From Chlorokybus atmophyticus (taxonomy: Eukaryota; Streptophyta; Chlorokybophyceae; Chlorokybales; Chlorokybaceae): DNA of 64,000 bases. The stretch covers positions 1-64,000 of the forward strand of contig RHPI01002504.1 in the NCBI GenBank assembly GCA_009103225.1. Reading direction: 5' to 3'. This document shows positions 31,226 to 43,350 of the stretch, one piece after another (position 1 is the stretch's first letter; every line of letters begins with the position of its first letter). The position numbers and the translations under genes are program-made. The notes under the pieces are model-generated. The model was not told where the DNA came from. It searched no databases and saw only the letters and a list, made by a program, of their open reading frames with translations.

Positions 31226-31641
31226 CATGGCGATGCCGCTGCAGGTGGAGGGTCTCCTGTCCCCTCAAACGCTGGACTTTTCCCATGAGCGCGCAAGACA
31301 GGGCCATCTCTCTGAGGGGCTACTCGAGCCCGGCCAACGTCCCCACCGTGGAGGCAGCAAAAGAACGAATTCTTCACGCGGTGTTGTGGGGTACAGCTCG
31401 CGAGCACGAACCACCAAGGGGCATGCAGCTGACAGCCCCTCCGGGCCAGGTGGTAGAATATATCTTTTACTGGCACCTTTTCACAGTTCGATGACGCCGT
31501 GTTAGCTTTAGCAAGGCAGGAAGGTCTGTGGCACCATGTCGAGGGACACCCAGATGCAGCACAAGTGCTGCTTGTCATAAAGCAGGACGGCGAGCCCGTG
31601 TATTACCGCGCGCCGATATACAGCACGCCGTTGAGCGGTAA
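31226..31641 (+). pseudogene. Degenerate copy of the exon-1 domain found intact at 43933-44508
   Basis: Peptide fragments in different frames match the intact copy: GLLSPQTLDFSHERARQGHL, PTVEAAKERILHAVLWGTAR, LARQEGLWHHVEGHPDAAQV and YRAPIYSTPL. At least two frame changes and a missing segment separate them, so this copy cannot make the full domain. No known domain recognised. Confidence 0.65.
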
Positions 31642-31831
31642 GCTGTCGAAGAAATTTGTCATTTATGGTTTTGGTTGTTGCATTATTGTAACATGCATTT
31701 TTGCACTTGCTTGTTTGCGAGTAGCATTCTTTCAGTGTTTTTTATTTGCCTAGGCAAAACTATCATCAGTAACGTCTGTGTGCAGACCCAATTCAGAGTT
31801 TTATTGATGCGGCCAGAGCCTCGAGACGAGA

Positions 31832-31870
31832 TAGGTAGGGGAGGGGAGGGGAGGGAGGGAGGGAGGAGAG
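31832..31870 (+). repeat. AGGGG/AGGG microsatellite
   Basis: A run of GGGGAGGGGAGGGGAGGG followed by AGGG units. It is G-rich on this strand and could form a quadruplex. It lies in the left duplication arm. Confidence 0.8.
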
Positions 31871-33131
31871 GGCGGGCTTTTTATGTACATTGTATAGACG
31901 TATTGTTCACAGTCTTTTACACGTTTGGCACTCTTTCTTGCAATGATCGCACTCAGCGCTTGCATGCACTCACGCAAACACGCAAGTTGCGGTCTATGGG
32001 CACAAATGGTCATGCATGCACTAGTTGACGCGTTGCCAATATCCCTTATGCGCGGTGTTTCCCTTTTAAGTCCATGTGAGGCTGAATGCTTGTGCCACAC
32101 CCGGGGTACAGACGTAACATGCTATGCTAAGGTAGGTGACTATCACGTGAAGGTTTGCAGGCTGACCCTTTGTAATAGTCGCCGCCTTCTTTCTTGTGTG
32201 GACAACTGTGTATACGGCCCTGGAGTCGAGGTCACGAGGGAGGCCAAGTGTAACGGAACCGTTGGGTGAGGTCCTCCACATTGTGCACATGCACAGAAAA
32301 CAAGGTGTTTGAGCACGGAGTCTCAAAGCAACACTAGCTTCTTGTGGCTTCGTACGCGAGTACATAACGTTATAAGAGTTGCTATCAGCGAGCTCATAAT
32401 CAATGTAGTGCCACTAAAAGTGACCGCTTCCATTGATAGCTGCCTTCACTCAAACCAGTGCACTCACAATGTGGTTATTGCTCCGGAGTTCATTGATGAC
32501 CCGCTATGGCCCGCTCCTGTTGAAACCCAGCTCTGCACTATGCACATCTGCTCTGCCTGTTCTTCATCACTATCACCCTGTACAAGTGGCTGCTTTCCTC
32601 CTCATTATCGGTGGCAACAATGGCCTACTCCGTGGCGGAGAAGCTTGGCTCATGCTCTTGTTGGATAGATATACACGCCCTCACAAGCAAGAAGGTCCTC
32701 ATCATTGCAGTCCATGACATTATAAGCAGCGAAGAGCACGGTCTCTTTGGCATGACCAGTGCGTTTTTTGAGCAATAGGGGTGCCATCCAAAGTTTGTGT
32801 TTGTGTGCTTGCATTCGGGGCGGCACTTATAAGTGTGTATGTGTAAGTGTGCATATGTAGTTGCTTGCGTGCATGTGGGCGTGTACGTGTGCGTACATAC
32901 GCACGAGCGCGCGTGTGCGTCTGATCTATGCATGTGCGCGTGATTGTGTGCGTGCTGCACGTGTGCTCTTGGCAAACGCGTATATTGCGTGTGTGTGTGG
33001 AACTTCACTGATGTGTATGCACGCGCACATGCGTGGTTACGTGCGCATGTGCTTGCGTAGGCAGTCTGCACTACTTCACTGAACGTAACTCGTGTGTGCT
33101 GATTGTGCAGTAGTGTCCGACCCCCCCCCTC

Positions 33132-33458
33132 NNNNNNNNNNNNNNNNNNNNNNNNNNNNNNNNNNNNNNNNNNNNNNNNNNNNNNNNNNNNNNNNNNNNN
33201 NNNNNNNNNNNNNNNNNNNNNNNNNNNNNNNNNNNNNNNNNNNNNNNNNNNNNNNNNNNNNNNNNNNNNNNNNNNNNNNNNNNNNNNNNNNNNNNNNNNN
33301 NNNNNNNNNNNNNNNNNNNNNNNNNNNNNNNNNNNNNNNNNNNNNNNNNNNNNNNNNNNNNNNNNNNNNNNNNNNNNNNNNNNNNNNNNNNNNNNNNNNN
33401 NNNNNNNNNNNNNNNNNNNNNNNNNNNNNNNNNNNNNNNNNNNNNNNNNNNNNNNNNN
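33132..33458. other. Assembly gap of 327 N flanked by poly-C
   Basis: The gap sits between CCCCCCCCCTC and a run of about 17 C. The homologous place in the right arm (41955-41975) is a GGGGGGAGGGGGGC tract, so the missing sequence is probably a C/G-homopolymer-rich stretch that stopped assembly. Open frames across it are artefacts. Confidence 0.98.
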
Positions 33459-35428
33459 CCCCCCCCCCCCCCCCCTCCTGCGCACCCGCACCCACACAGT
33501 TACAGTCACAGTCACGATGTGCAGGTGGTGGCGGGTGCAGTTGAGCTGCCGGCGGTCATGGTAAGGTCTCCGGCGTAGGTCATCATGTGTGGTGAGATAA
33601 GAGCTGCTGGCGGCGGGAGGCTCCCACCCTGACACGGACACATGCATCTCTTGGGACACCACCGTCTACCACTGCGTCAACCCCCGGGGGCCACCCTCGA
33701 CACCTGCCACTCGTGTGACTGCATGGTAGGCCTGAGATGGACTCGCGGTCATGCGAACGAGGGCCACAACTGTGATGCATGTACACATCATCTTGGTTGC
33801 TGCTTCTTACTGGACGGCACTGTTGGCAACTTGCGAGCGCGCGTTGCCTTGAGTGCATGGAGGCAACATGTACACTTTGCGGTTACCTAGCATTACCTGC
33901 ATGTACACGCTGTGCGTGTGAGTCTGCGCTCACGTATGCGCGTGCATGCGTGTGACTGCATGCATGTGACTGCAGACGGACGTGTGGACGTGTGCATGAG
34001 CGCCTCAGCTTTGCGTGCGCATGCGCACTCGCGTGCACACTGTTGATGGTATGCACTCAATCCACGAGAAGTCTTGTGTAGGTTAAATCACACTGATCTA
34101 CCTATCCTTAGTTTTGCGGTTGTGGAGTGACAGTGACATCGGCGGGTTTGATGCGAAACCGACACAGACGCTGCAGCCGAGCCTGACCACCGTCGCCTCT
34201 TCCAGCCCCGTTGGCACCGCTGTTGCCAACAACATTCACCAGCACGCCTTGATGGCGACACCCTCACCCGCTTCGTCGTCATCGGCGCATCCTTCTTTGT
34301 GCACAAACACACACACACACCTGCGTGCGAAGATAGCACACACTGGCCTGTGTGCTGTACGCGCTGGGTGTTCTTTGATGGGGAGCGGTTCGCGCATTGA
34401 CGCCATGATGCGTTCCTGTGTGTACCGACGTTACCGATACCTGACAGCTAGGCCAACGGGTGTGACATCCTACCTGTTCCAGGCTGTGGCTGCGGGCATA
34501 CCGTACCTGTTTACGGGGTAGTCAAAGTGGGGGTTGCATGAGGTGGGTCCACCGCATTTATGTCAATGCAGCACAACCTACATGGCGATGTGTATATGCC
34601 ATTGACACGCCTCCTTTCGGCAACATCGGGTCGCTTCTCAAAGGCCTTGGTAGCACCCACAATTCAAGTTCACCCTATGCGATTCAGGTCATGCAGTATA
34701 CTGTCATAGCATGTGTCCAATGACGGTGGTGTCCATAACTATTAGCAACCAGTTCTGTTCAGTTTGATGAGTTGCAATCGCTACCAACTCACCCAAATGC
34801 AAGCATGCACGACTGCAGGTGCAGTATGCGCATGCATGTCCTATCGTGCAAGGTTCGAAGTACAAGGGGGCCAACTCGAACCATAGAGCTGGAACACAGG
34901 TAACACACTGGCAACTACCTAGGGGTCCAACATTGACACCTGTTACCAACAAGGCATCAGTTTAAACAAAACAGGTCTCAATATAGTACAAATGTACAGG
35001 AGTTGGGTTCGCAGCATGACATGCTGCGAAGGCAGCGGCACACCACACACCGGCACACTGGCTCAATCACACCTCGTCACTCAGCACACGCACACCACGT
35101 GCCCCCTGTCGGCATCATCATCAACTCTGCCCCTGTGGTCGGCGGCCGCGCAACCCGGCATTGCCTCCCCTCCCCTCCCCTTGAAGGTAATCAATCAACC
35201 TGCACATGTACATACGCACTTCTGGTGAGAGACAAGCCCACGTCGGTTTGGGTGAACGAGGTGCGACATAAAGCTTCCTTGCTACATGAAGCCCCGTACC
35301 TGTACATGCGCAAGTAGGCGATGTTGCTTGCAGCATCCTGCGTGGCAGGATGCAGCGTGGCCTGATGTGCCATCCGCCCCGCACTGGCCGCATGGTTGAT
35401 GCTACGCGACTGACTTCTGCCACCACTA

Positions 35429-36778
35429 CTATGCACTTATGGTCAAGTCAATCAGCACCTCTTCCTGAACTTCGGGCGCAAGGTAGAAGCGCACATGACC
35501 CTTGTTCTCGATGACATACTCGACAGCGATTGGTAGTGCCTTAGAAAACCACAGCTTGACTGGGTGAGGGTGATAGCGATGTGGCCTTGGTGAAGTTGTT
35601 CAGGTACTGTAGCGCAAAAGTTGAAGCCACAGGTTTCTGCCAGTTCAAACAAGCATGAAAAGGTTGTTATCTGCAGTGCACATTGCAGATTCTGAATCTG
35701 CAATGTGCACTGCAACAGCAATACATAGACAACGGGAAGTGTTGTACCTGCACGGAAATAATGGTCTTTTCCTGACCGTTCTGAGGGTGAGCATTTTGTC
35801 GCACTGTGATGTTGGCGGCGCTAGTAACGCCCTTACAGAACAGAAAACTTGATGCCATTCTTACTGACGGAGATGACAACGGTGTCTGCCATACATGCCA
35901 GGTACTGGCAGATGCGCTGCAGCTCTTGTGAAGGCATGGTCACTGCGGCCGTGTAGTCCTGAAGAGTGCAGCAAACAGTCAAACCTCTGACTGTTGTTCA
36001 CTTGTACATCAGCTGCTGCACAAGCCAAGTGTCATCAAGACATGATCAGGGATCCCCAGGGATCCCCTCTGAGTCCATGTCCATCAATTTGAGCTCAACG
36101 TCTGCAAGCTTGTCGTCATCCTCGCCGTTGATTCCAATTGTGCACGTGTCTGCGCCATCCTCAACCTGTAACAATAACACGAAGAGAACCACGCAACCAA
36201 GATTGAGCAAGCACCAATGCATGTGCCAATGCTTTATTTTGCTGTTCGCTGTGAAGGAATATATAGCGCTGGCAGACTATATTGCTGGACTTACGTTGAA
36301 GGTTATGACGTCAGTGATTTGTGCGAGGCGCAGCATTTTGCCCAGATTATGAAAGTTGATGCCCAGCGACAGCGTGCGGTCACAGCGGTAGTGATCACAA
36401 CCGTCTGCTTCCAGCAACACATCCACCAAAGCAGCATGGCTTGTGTCCATCGCCTGCATGCAATGCAAGCGTGCATGGTAAATGCCATTACTAATTGGGC
36501 CACAGCTTGACTGCCAAAGAAGACTGACCCAACAAAGCAAACACAGAAGTATTCAACATGCTGCATTGTTCTAGGTGCAACCCAACTCTGCAGACATGAA
36601 CACTCATGACACCATGTACACAAGTAAGCAACAGGACAACAAGCTTGTCCTTCCCACCTTAGCCTACCTGCAAGGAAATGCCTGTGCTGGAGCAGTCGAT
36701 GCTGCCCTCCGTCACGAGGTTTCTGAACGAGTCAAGGATCTTCTTGAAGAGGGCGACTGCCATGCGTGCCTCAAACAT
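35429..36778 (-). CDS. PCNA: Proliferating cell nuclear antigen (sliding clamp), frame disturbed
   Basis: Exons on the minus strand: 36668-36778 (FEARMAVALFKKILDSFRN), 36295-36453 (MDTSHAALVDVLLEADGCDH, YRCDRTLSLGINFHNLGKML), about 36051-36165 (DKLADVELKLMDMDSEGIP), 35748-35958 (DYTAAVTMPSQELQRICQYL, ADTVVISVSKNGIKFS, SAANITVRQ) and 35429-35636 (VASTFALQYLNNFTKATSLS, ALPIAVEYVIENKGHVRFYL). PCNA is the trimeric clamp for replicative polymerases. Three anomalies: a one-base shift near 35840, another near 35545-35560, and no standard GT donor after exon 3, where GGGGATCCCT is duplicated. Either this copy is decaying or the assembly has errors. The start matches the family (MFEAR). Confidence 0.9.
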
Positions 36779-37023
36779 CTTGTGCTGCTGCTCTGCTGAG
36801 CCCCAACTAGAGAAGACGCAAGCAGGTAACCTCTCCTTCAGCGGTACAAAGCACCTGCACGTGCAAGCACAACGACCACTACAAGGAGGCAGCGGCGGAG
36901 GCGCAGTGCTACACGTGACGGCAACTCAAGAGGCTGCACTTCACCAACGTTCACCATGCAGTGATGCCCCGCCGCGCAACTTGCCTGCTATATTGCACTG
37001 CGCAACCTTAGCCTCGCGACCAC

Positions 37024-37035
37024 TTTGGCGCCAAA
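37024..37035. promoter_or_regulatory. E2F-type palindrome upstream of PCNA
   Basis: TTTGGCGCCAAA is a perfect 12-bp palindrome matching the E2F/DP consensus TTTSGCGC on both strands. It is 246 bp upstream of the PCNA start and 230 bp upstream of the bL12m start. PCNA is a classical E2F target in animals and plants. Confidence 0.65.
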
Positions 37036-37108
37036 GCTTTGAAAATGAAGTGCCGTGCGCACAAGCCGCACAGACGCAAGCCTTTGTATAGCGCGGCGAT
37101 TATGCAAG

Positions 37109-37120
37109 CCCTAACCCTAA
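37109..37120 (+). promoter_or_regulatory. Double telo-box-like motif between PCNA and bL12m
   Basis: CCCTAACCCTAA, two telomere-type units, lies 145 bp upstream of the bL12m ATG and about 330 bp upstream of PCNA in the shared divergent promoter. Confidence 0.45.
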
Positions 37121-37264
37121 CTCAATCCGCAGAGCACCGGCGGGTTAGCTTGGTGAAAGCGACCCCGTGGCGGCGGCGGCTGCGGAGGACGACAACGACG
37201 ACAAGGACCAGGATCAGGACCAAACGCCGCGCCGCCCAGCTGCTCTGGTTTCTTTGTGACAGTT

Positions 37265-38661
37265 ATGCATGCGCTGCGGGCTGCGAGACGACTCGGCCAG
37301 CTAGCTAGGCGGAGCACCAGCAGTGGCTGTTGCAGCAGCGGTAGCAGTAGCGGCAGCAGCGGCAGCATTGGTGGCATTGCCGCTGCCTCACCGAGCGGCA
37401 GGACAAGTGTAGATGCGGATGATAGGGCACTAAGGCTGCCGTTCATTAGAGTAGTAGGATTGCATGGCACAGCCAGGCGTAGCCAGGGGAATGAGGGGAG
37501 TGCTGCTCAGCTGGATGAGCAGCAGCAGCAGGGGACGCGGCCTGCTGAGGGCAATTGGGATCCCACGCCGGAGAGGCTGGCCAGGGTAGAGGCCATCGCC
37601 GATCAGATCTGCGCCCTGTCCTTGCTGGAAGTTGCGGAGCTCACGCAAGTACGTGCGTTGTGCGTGTCTGTGTGTGCGTGCGTGCGTGTGTCTCTGCTGG
37701 TTTGCATGCTGCGGCCCGCTGCTGACATGGGTGCTGGTTGTCGCTGTTGTCGCTGAAATGTTGTTGGTTGCTATGTACGTATGCTCGGTTCTGCATCTCC
37801 AATTGTGACATCTCAGTTTCAGAACACTGTGCATGGCGCTCATTAAGTTTTTCAGTCTGCTTTCTGAGGGCGACACTCGCCATTCTCTGAATTTTCATGT
37901 CAATGCTTACATGTTTTATCCACACGCACATGCTCCGCGTGCGCACACCCAAATGCTCTTACACGAGCTCGCGTAGACAAGTGTCGCATGATTTCAGTGC
38001 TGCGCGTATGGGCTAAAGGCTGCACGCCATTATTGCCATTTTGCGGTACTGTGCGGGTTTTAGTGTTCTGCCAGAGTCAGCAAAAAGCTCATCCCAATGC
38101 ACACTGTGTTATTCTGCATGTAGGTCCTGCGTGTGCGCCTGAAGATTGATTCAATACCCATTGCGGGTGGATACGTCTCTGCGCCGGGTGCTGGAGGGGC
38201 CGCGGAGGAAGCGCCCGCCGAAGAGCCTGTCAAGGAGAAGACCGAGTTTGATGTCAAGCTGGAGAAGTTTGACACTGCTGCCAAAATCAAGGTAAGATTA
38301 TGTGCATGTGCGTGTGCATGCAAGACACGTGCAAGACATGTGTGCCTGCACGTAATTTGTGTGTGCGCAATGCCTGTTTCAAAGCCTTTACAACACGCAG
38401 CCTGTGCTTGCTTAACATCACCCACCACGCCAAAGCACTTATTTACATGATCGTGCACTGTTCCCTATTGTGGGTTCAAACTCACCCCCTTGCTTGCAGG
38501 TCATTAAGGAGGTTCGAGCTGTGACCAGCCTCGGCCTTAAGGAGGCGAAAGAGCTTGTCGAGTCGGCTCCGGCTGTCGTGAAAAAGGGCATCAAAAAGGA
38601 CGAAGCTGAGGCCATTATGGCGAAGCTTGCCGCCGTGGGTGCCACATGCACAATTGAATAG
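37265..38661 (+). CDS. Mitochondrial ribosomal protein bL12m (L7/L12)
   Basis: Three exons in phase 0: 37265-37648, 38124-38291, 38500-38661; 237 residues. The stalk protein of the large subunit recruits translation factors. The N-terminus ([17 protein letters not shown]) is basic and Ser-rich like a mitochondrial presequence. The dimerisation region is [20 protein letters not shown]. An Ala/Glu-rich hinge follows, then the globular domain: [57 protein letters not shown]. The variable N-terminal part has Ser/Gly and Gln runs from GCA/CAG repeats. Plant mitochondrial rather than plastid type is favoured by the KTEFDVKL context. Divergent from PCNA. Confidence 0.92.
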
Positions 38662-39543
38662 CACAACAACAGGTCCGGAGAATTGGTCTTTAAATCCAAC
38701 AAGGTGTCCTATCATGTTCTACAAGTTGCCAACACATTCAACAGTTGCAATGGCTGCGTTAGTCCCAACACTAAGTTGTACCCCACTCGTGCAGTGCACT
38801 CGTACAGTGCACTGGTGAGGTTGCTTAGTGGTAGGACATATGCCCGACAACGTACAGCTACAAGTGAAGGTTGTAGCTATGCGGCAATATGGACAAGGTG
38901 GCTGTAGCTGTTGCTGTATTTGATTCTCTGTTATGCTTGAGCTAATTGCGTTCCCGTGACCTTATCCGTATCGGGGGTGGGCGTGGGGGTAGTGCACATG
39001 AATAGCGACGAGCAAGACATGTCTATCCACGAGCATGTGTCTGTTTTCTCAAAGACTTACTGAGAAACCATGCTTAGGGGGAGGGGAGGTGCATGCGTGT
39101 TCATGAGCCGCACGACACAAACAGTCTACTATGAGTAAACCAGGTTTGCTGTGCTTATGTGCGTGTGCATGTTTCTGTGCAGTGTGACATAAAGTTGTTG
39201 CTCTGAGAGTAACAGGTATGATGCGTGTACGCGCGCGCATCTCTGAACGTGTATGTGCGGTGTAACTCAACAACCAGCCCCATGTGATATGATGCCATAG
39301 CATGTCACATAAAATCAAAGGGGAGAACAAGCCCATTGCTTCAGCTGTTCTACCCCAACCTGACACGATTCGTCCCTGTGTCAAGCAACGCATTGCAGAA
39401 CTCTGCATGGTACAACAAAAACAGTGCATTTTCAACAAGCTGGACTACCCAACATGCAACCCCGCACACGCGTGCGTATTCAAAACAGCACTTCACATAC
39501 CCTATACCCTCACAACACGCCGGGGTGTGTGCGCAAGGCCTTG
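38662..39543. other. Intergenic region
   Basis: 3' flank of bL12m. No further gene is supported. It includes GTGCAGTGCACTCGTACAGTGCAC (38795-38815), a short inverted word pair, and purine-rich GGGGGAGGGGAGG at 39078. Confidence 0.5.
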
Positions 39544-41890
39544 TTAGAGGTCGAGGGAGGTGTCGAATGCTGCCACAGTCGGGCGCAGGGCCTGCGAGAC
39601 CACAGAGGGCGGGCCAAGCGCTTTGAGCATGCTGGTCTCGCCTGCGGAAAGGAAGGAAGCATCTTGCTTGGAGACTGCACGCCCTGCGCGTGCAAGTGAC
39701 TTGCACCATAGTGTTGCACACGCATGTATGTGCGCATTGCGTATCTGCCGTACCCATGCAGTGAACAACACACCACAAAGCCAGCCATGACAAGGGTCAG
39801 GACCTGCTGCTTGTCCAGCATACAATAGTGTGGGCGACACTCATCTGCATTACAGAAATGTTGCGGCACGCGCACACGCATGCCCGAACATGCGCAAGCA
39901 AGTGCGCGTACACGCATCTAGGCCCACCGACACCGGCAGAGACACCCTGCAGGGCGAGGAGGACACGTTGTCGCATCCTTGATGCAACTCCTCACCGTCA
40001 ACATGAGGGCCCCAATGCTCGAAGAGAATACCAACATTGCGATGATGGCCTTGGGGTTCAGTCCGCCCACGCGGATGGCCACCCCAACCGTTGCCTTCGC
40101 ACTGCCCACCACTAATGGTCGATGCATGCACCACACCGACTTGTGACACCTCTCTACAAAAGAAGTATGTTGAAAAAGTTAGCATAGTTGAGTGGTACAG
40201 CGTATGGCTTAGGATGTTAACAACCAGGGCTATTCAGTGATCATGCAATCGCACTGAGTACACCCAGGCAATGGATTAATCTCTTACCTTCAACGAGCAC
40301 ACGCACGCATGCGCGCACGCCCAAGGTGGATGCATAGGATGTTCCCAGTGGCTGCGTGTATGAGTCCAAAGGGCGCCGTTTCAATCAGGATGTTGTGCAT
40401 GCGCTAAAGTCCACAGCTCACAACTACAGCACTCACTTGTGAATCAGGTAAAAAGGCGTCTGAGGTCCCGCTGCTTCGAGCCTTGAGCCCGTGATAATGA
40501 AGGTGTTGGCCCCACCCCACCTTGCGTGGACAAACCTTTGTCTAAAGGTACATGCAACATGCAATGCACATGTGGCTGCTCCCAAGGCCGGTGGGAAGAG
40601 ACCCGATGTTGCCGGGAGGAGGCGTGTTGGTGGCGTACAGCCATGTATGTCGTGTGTGCACGTTGCATTGGGGTGAGGATGTGGCTGGCACACCCCACCT
40701 CGTGCAACAGCGGCCCCCGATAAGCCCTTTCCGCAAACAGGTATCTATCTATGCCCGCACTTGCAGTCTGGACCAGGACAGCATGTCATTCTTCTTGTCC
40801 TCGCTGCAGGTGGCCATAACGTGCCTCGTCTGCGCACGCAAGTGCGCGTGTGCGTACGCATGTGCGCGCGTAGAAGGGTGTTGCCCATGACGGCACAGCG
40901 GGTGAGGGTGCCGCCTTTAGAAGCATGTTGATGGGTATTGTTGGCGGCGGTGCCGATGGGGTCGCAGCAAATCCCGCCATTGTCACCGTTAGGTGAACAG
41001 GATAGGATCGTCACCATAGAGTGCGTGCCATCAGCAATGCGTGCGCGCATTCCTGCACTAGCAAAGCTGAGGCGCACATGCTATGTAGGTGTGCGCATGC
41101 CCACGTGCTCGCACTCATACACGCACGGACACGCGCGCGCGCACACACGCTCACGCGCACACATACTCGTGCGCACACAGCGTGCTTGCACGTCCATTGT
41201 ATGCAACGAAGCTGCAGAGTGTACATGTTGTCTCCAAGCACGCAAGGTAACACGCACTAGTACTTACAAACTCTCAACAATGCAAACTATGAGGACGCAG
41301 CAACTGAAGGTGTACATGCATTAAATGTATGCGCGTCAGCCGTCGTGCGCACGAGTCCATCACGTATCAGCCCTATCTTGGTGTCATGCGAGTGGCAGGT
41401 GTCGCGGGCGGGGTACATGCAATGGACGCCGGTGGTGTCCCGAGAAAATATGTGTCTATGTCAGGGGTGGGAGCCGCCCGCCATCGGCAGCTTGTCTCAC
41501 CACCCATGATGACCTACGCTGGAGACCTCACAATGACCGCTGGCAGCTGAACTAGACCCGCCACCACCTGCAGATTGTGCGCGTGCGCGTGCGCGGGTTG
41601 GGGTGGGGGAAAGGGGGGCGCATGCATGTGCTTGCTGTGTTAGTCTGTGTAGAGATGATGATGGTACCAAGTGCAACAACCAACGACGACCACTTCGACA
41701 GCAATCTAGAAACTGTTGGTCAGTCCGGTCATTGACACCAAGTCCTATTGTTAACATTCACCATCTCCAACAGATGCAGCGCAATCCATATCATTTCCCA
41801 GCCCAGACACAACGCGCTGGCCACCATGAACGGCGTCATGTGCTGAAAGCGGACGTAGAAACGGTACGAAGAGAAACCCAGCGCCGGCCA
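39544..41890 (-). CDS. Multi-exon transmembrane protein of the duplicated family, 5' end unresolved
   Basis: Exon-like pieces with splice signals run on the minus strand. A hydrophobic piece covers 41750-41890 (VRFQHMTPFMVASALCLGWE). Next come VVAGLVQLPAVI near 41540-41570, IGTAANNTHQHASKGGTLTR near 40900-41000, EDKKNDMLSWSRLQ near 40800, YATNTPPPGNIGSLPTGLGS near 40600, AIRVGGLNPKAIIAMLVFSS near 39990-40130 with a clear GTGAGG donor, QVLTLVMAGFVVCCSLHG near 39750-39805, and a terminal exon (SKQDASFLSAGETSMLKALG to ALRPTVAAFDTSLDL and TAA at 39544). Three or more membrane helices are predicted. Several pieces recur in the left arm. Exon borders and start are not settled, and the family was not recognised. 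Confidence 0.4.
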
Positions 41891-43350
41891 TAATTGTTGA
41901 GACAACGGGGAGAGTGTGCAAAAGTGTGTATGGTATGTGTGCCGCAGCACGGAAGGGGGGAGGGGGGCACTACTGCAAGATCAGCACAGACGAGTTACGT
42001 TCACTAAAGTAGTAGTGCAGACTGCCTACGCACGCACATGCGCACATAGGCACGCGCACGTGCGAGCGTACTTTGCGTGTGCGTGCGGAACTTCAATGAT
42101 ATGTGTGCATGCGTGTATCTGCGCGGCGCAGATACACGCACACGCAATGCGCGTTTGCCAAGAGCGCACGTGCAGCACGCACAGACTTACGCGCACATGC
42201 ATACACTAGATGCGCACATGCGTAGGCACGCCCACACGCACGCATACAATAGTATAAATGCAGCCCCGCATGCACACGAACACAAACTTTGGGTGGCACC
42301 TCGTTTGCTCTGAAACGCATTGGCCATCAAGGCCGCGCTCTCCACTGCTGATGACGTCTTGGATCACATAAAAACGAATGCAATAGGCCTGCAAGCGCGT
42401 GTGCTACAACAATGCAACAAAGCATACCATATCAAACGTTATTTCAATATGTTATCATCCAGCAACGTGCTGCATATCACCATGCAATAAAACACGGACT
42501 CGTCAAGTTGCTCTGTGACAAGCAACATTTTTGCGGCATTCGGGTGTCCATTAACATGGTGCCACAAGCGTCCCTGCCTCGACAATCCTATTAAGGCCCC
42601 ATCAGATACTGCCAGAGTGCCAGTCAAGACACGCTCTACCACCTGACCAGGAGCGTCGAGGGGTACTGCTCGTACGCATGAAGAACCAAGAGGCATGCAA
42701 GAGGCATTGCCGGACGCTCCAGGCCAGGTGGTAGAGCATGTCTTCACTGGCACTTTGTCAGCATCTGATGAAGCCGTGGTAGGTTTGTCGAGGCAGGAAC
42801 GCCTGTGGCACCATGTCAATGGATACCTGAAAGTACCTTACAACACCACTCAAAGGCTTCGCAGTTTTGCTGCCTCCCCCGAGCTCGAAGGGACGTTGAC
42901 CGACAACAACCAAAATGCTAGGCCTTGGTCATTCAAGCAAACCACCAAGCCTGGCTCGAGTAGTAGCTCAACGGCCGTGTCTCGCGCGCGCATGGAACAT
43001 GTCGAGCATATAAGGGGACAAGAGACTCTCCACCTGCACACCTTGCGTCACCACCGCCGAGCCAAGCAAGAAGGCAGCGCCATTGCCGTGGCGAGCACTT
43101 GGCCGCTGCAAGCCCACAAGGCACATACATTGCAGTGTAGCCATCAGAGAAGCAAGAACTATTTGTTGTAGTTGCAACAGTAACAATTTCAATTGCAGCA
43201 GCAACAGCAACATACAAGACAAGAAGCGGTCGCTCATTAGTCGATGAAAGTGCTTGTTGAAGTGCTCAAACCAAGGCTCATCAACACCTGGAAGAGACAT
43301 GCAGCAATACCAGAATTGCCACAGTAGCGCTATGCCAGCAGCTTACTCTC
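40530..43350 (-). repeat. Right arm of the diverged inverted duplication
   Basis: Reverse-complement partner of 30780-34700 with at least seven collinear blocks. The stretch 42439-43217 holds a degenerate copy of the exon-1 domain with several stops. 41050-41200 and 42010-42250 are CA-rich. The arm continues downstream into the gene ending at 39544, which has no counterpart after 34700 on the left, so the left copy is truncated. Confidence 0.75.
42439..43217 (-). pseudogene. Degenerate copy of the exon-1 domain (right arm)
   Basis: On the minus strand, fragments such as LWHHVNGHPNAAKMLLVTEQ and CMVICSTLL align with the intact copy (LWHHVDGWLDAALVLLV, YRAPVYITP). Stops and frame changes are frequent, and part of the sequence (42695-42840) is internally duplicated in opposite orientation (ALPDAPGQVVEHVFTGTLSA on the plus strand). 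Non-functional. Confidence 0.55.

Larger units (their letters stand above)
30780..34700 (+). repeat. Left arm of a diverged inverted duplication
   Basis: Collinear matches to the reverse complement of 40530-43350 occur in the same order: 31025-31100 with 43200-43300, 31240-31640 with 42500-43030, 32690-32810 with 42290-42390, 32830-33125 with 41945-42250, 33510-33730 with 41390-41580, 34190-34330 with 40870-40960, 34560-34660 with 40570-40650. Exon-like pieces are VVAGAVELPAVM, then after a short intron LLAAGGSHPDTDTCISWDTT, and later YAIDTPPFGNIGSLLKGLGS. They are flanked by GT/AG signals, so the arm carries one copy of a spliced gene family. Internally, 30600-30850 and 30860-31095 are themselves repeated. 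Confidence 0.75.

Noticed and set aside
33000-33010. CRISPR-like or regularly spaced repeats in CA/GT tracts
   Set aside because: Simple-sequence DNA without conserved repeat and unique spacer structure, in a eukaryotic context.
33076-33662. Open frames spanning the N run
   Set aside because: They are artefacts of unknown bases read as open sequence.
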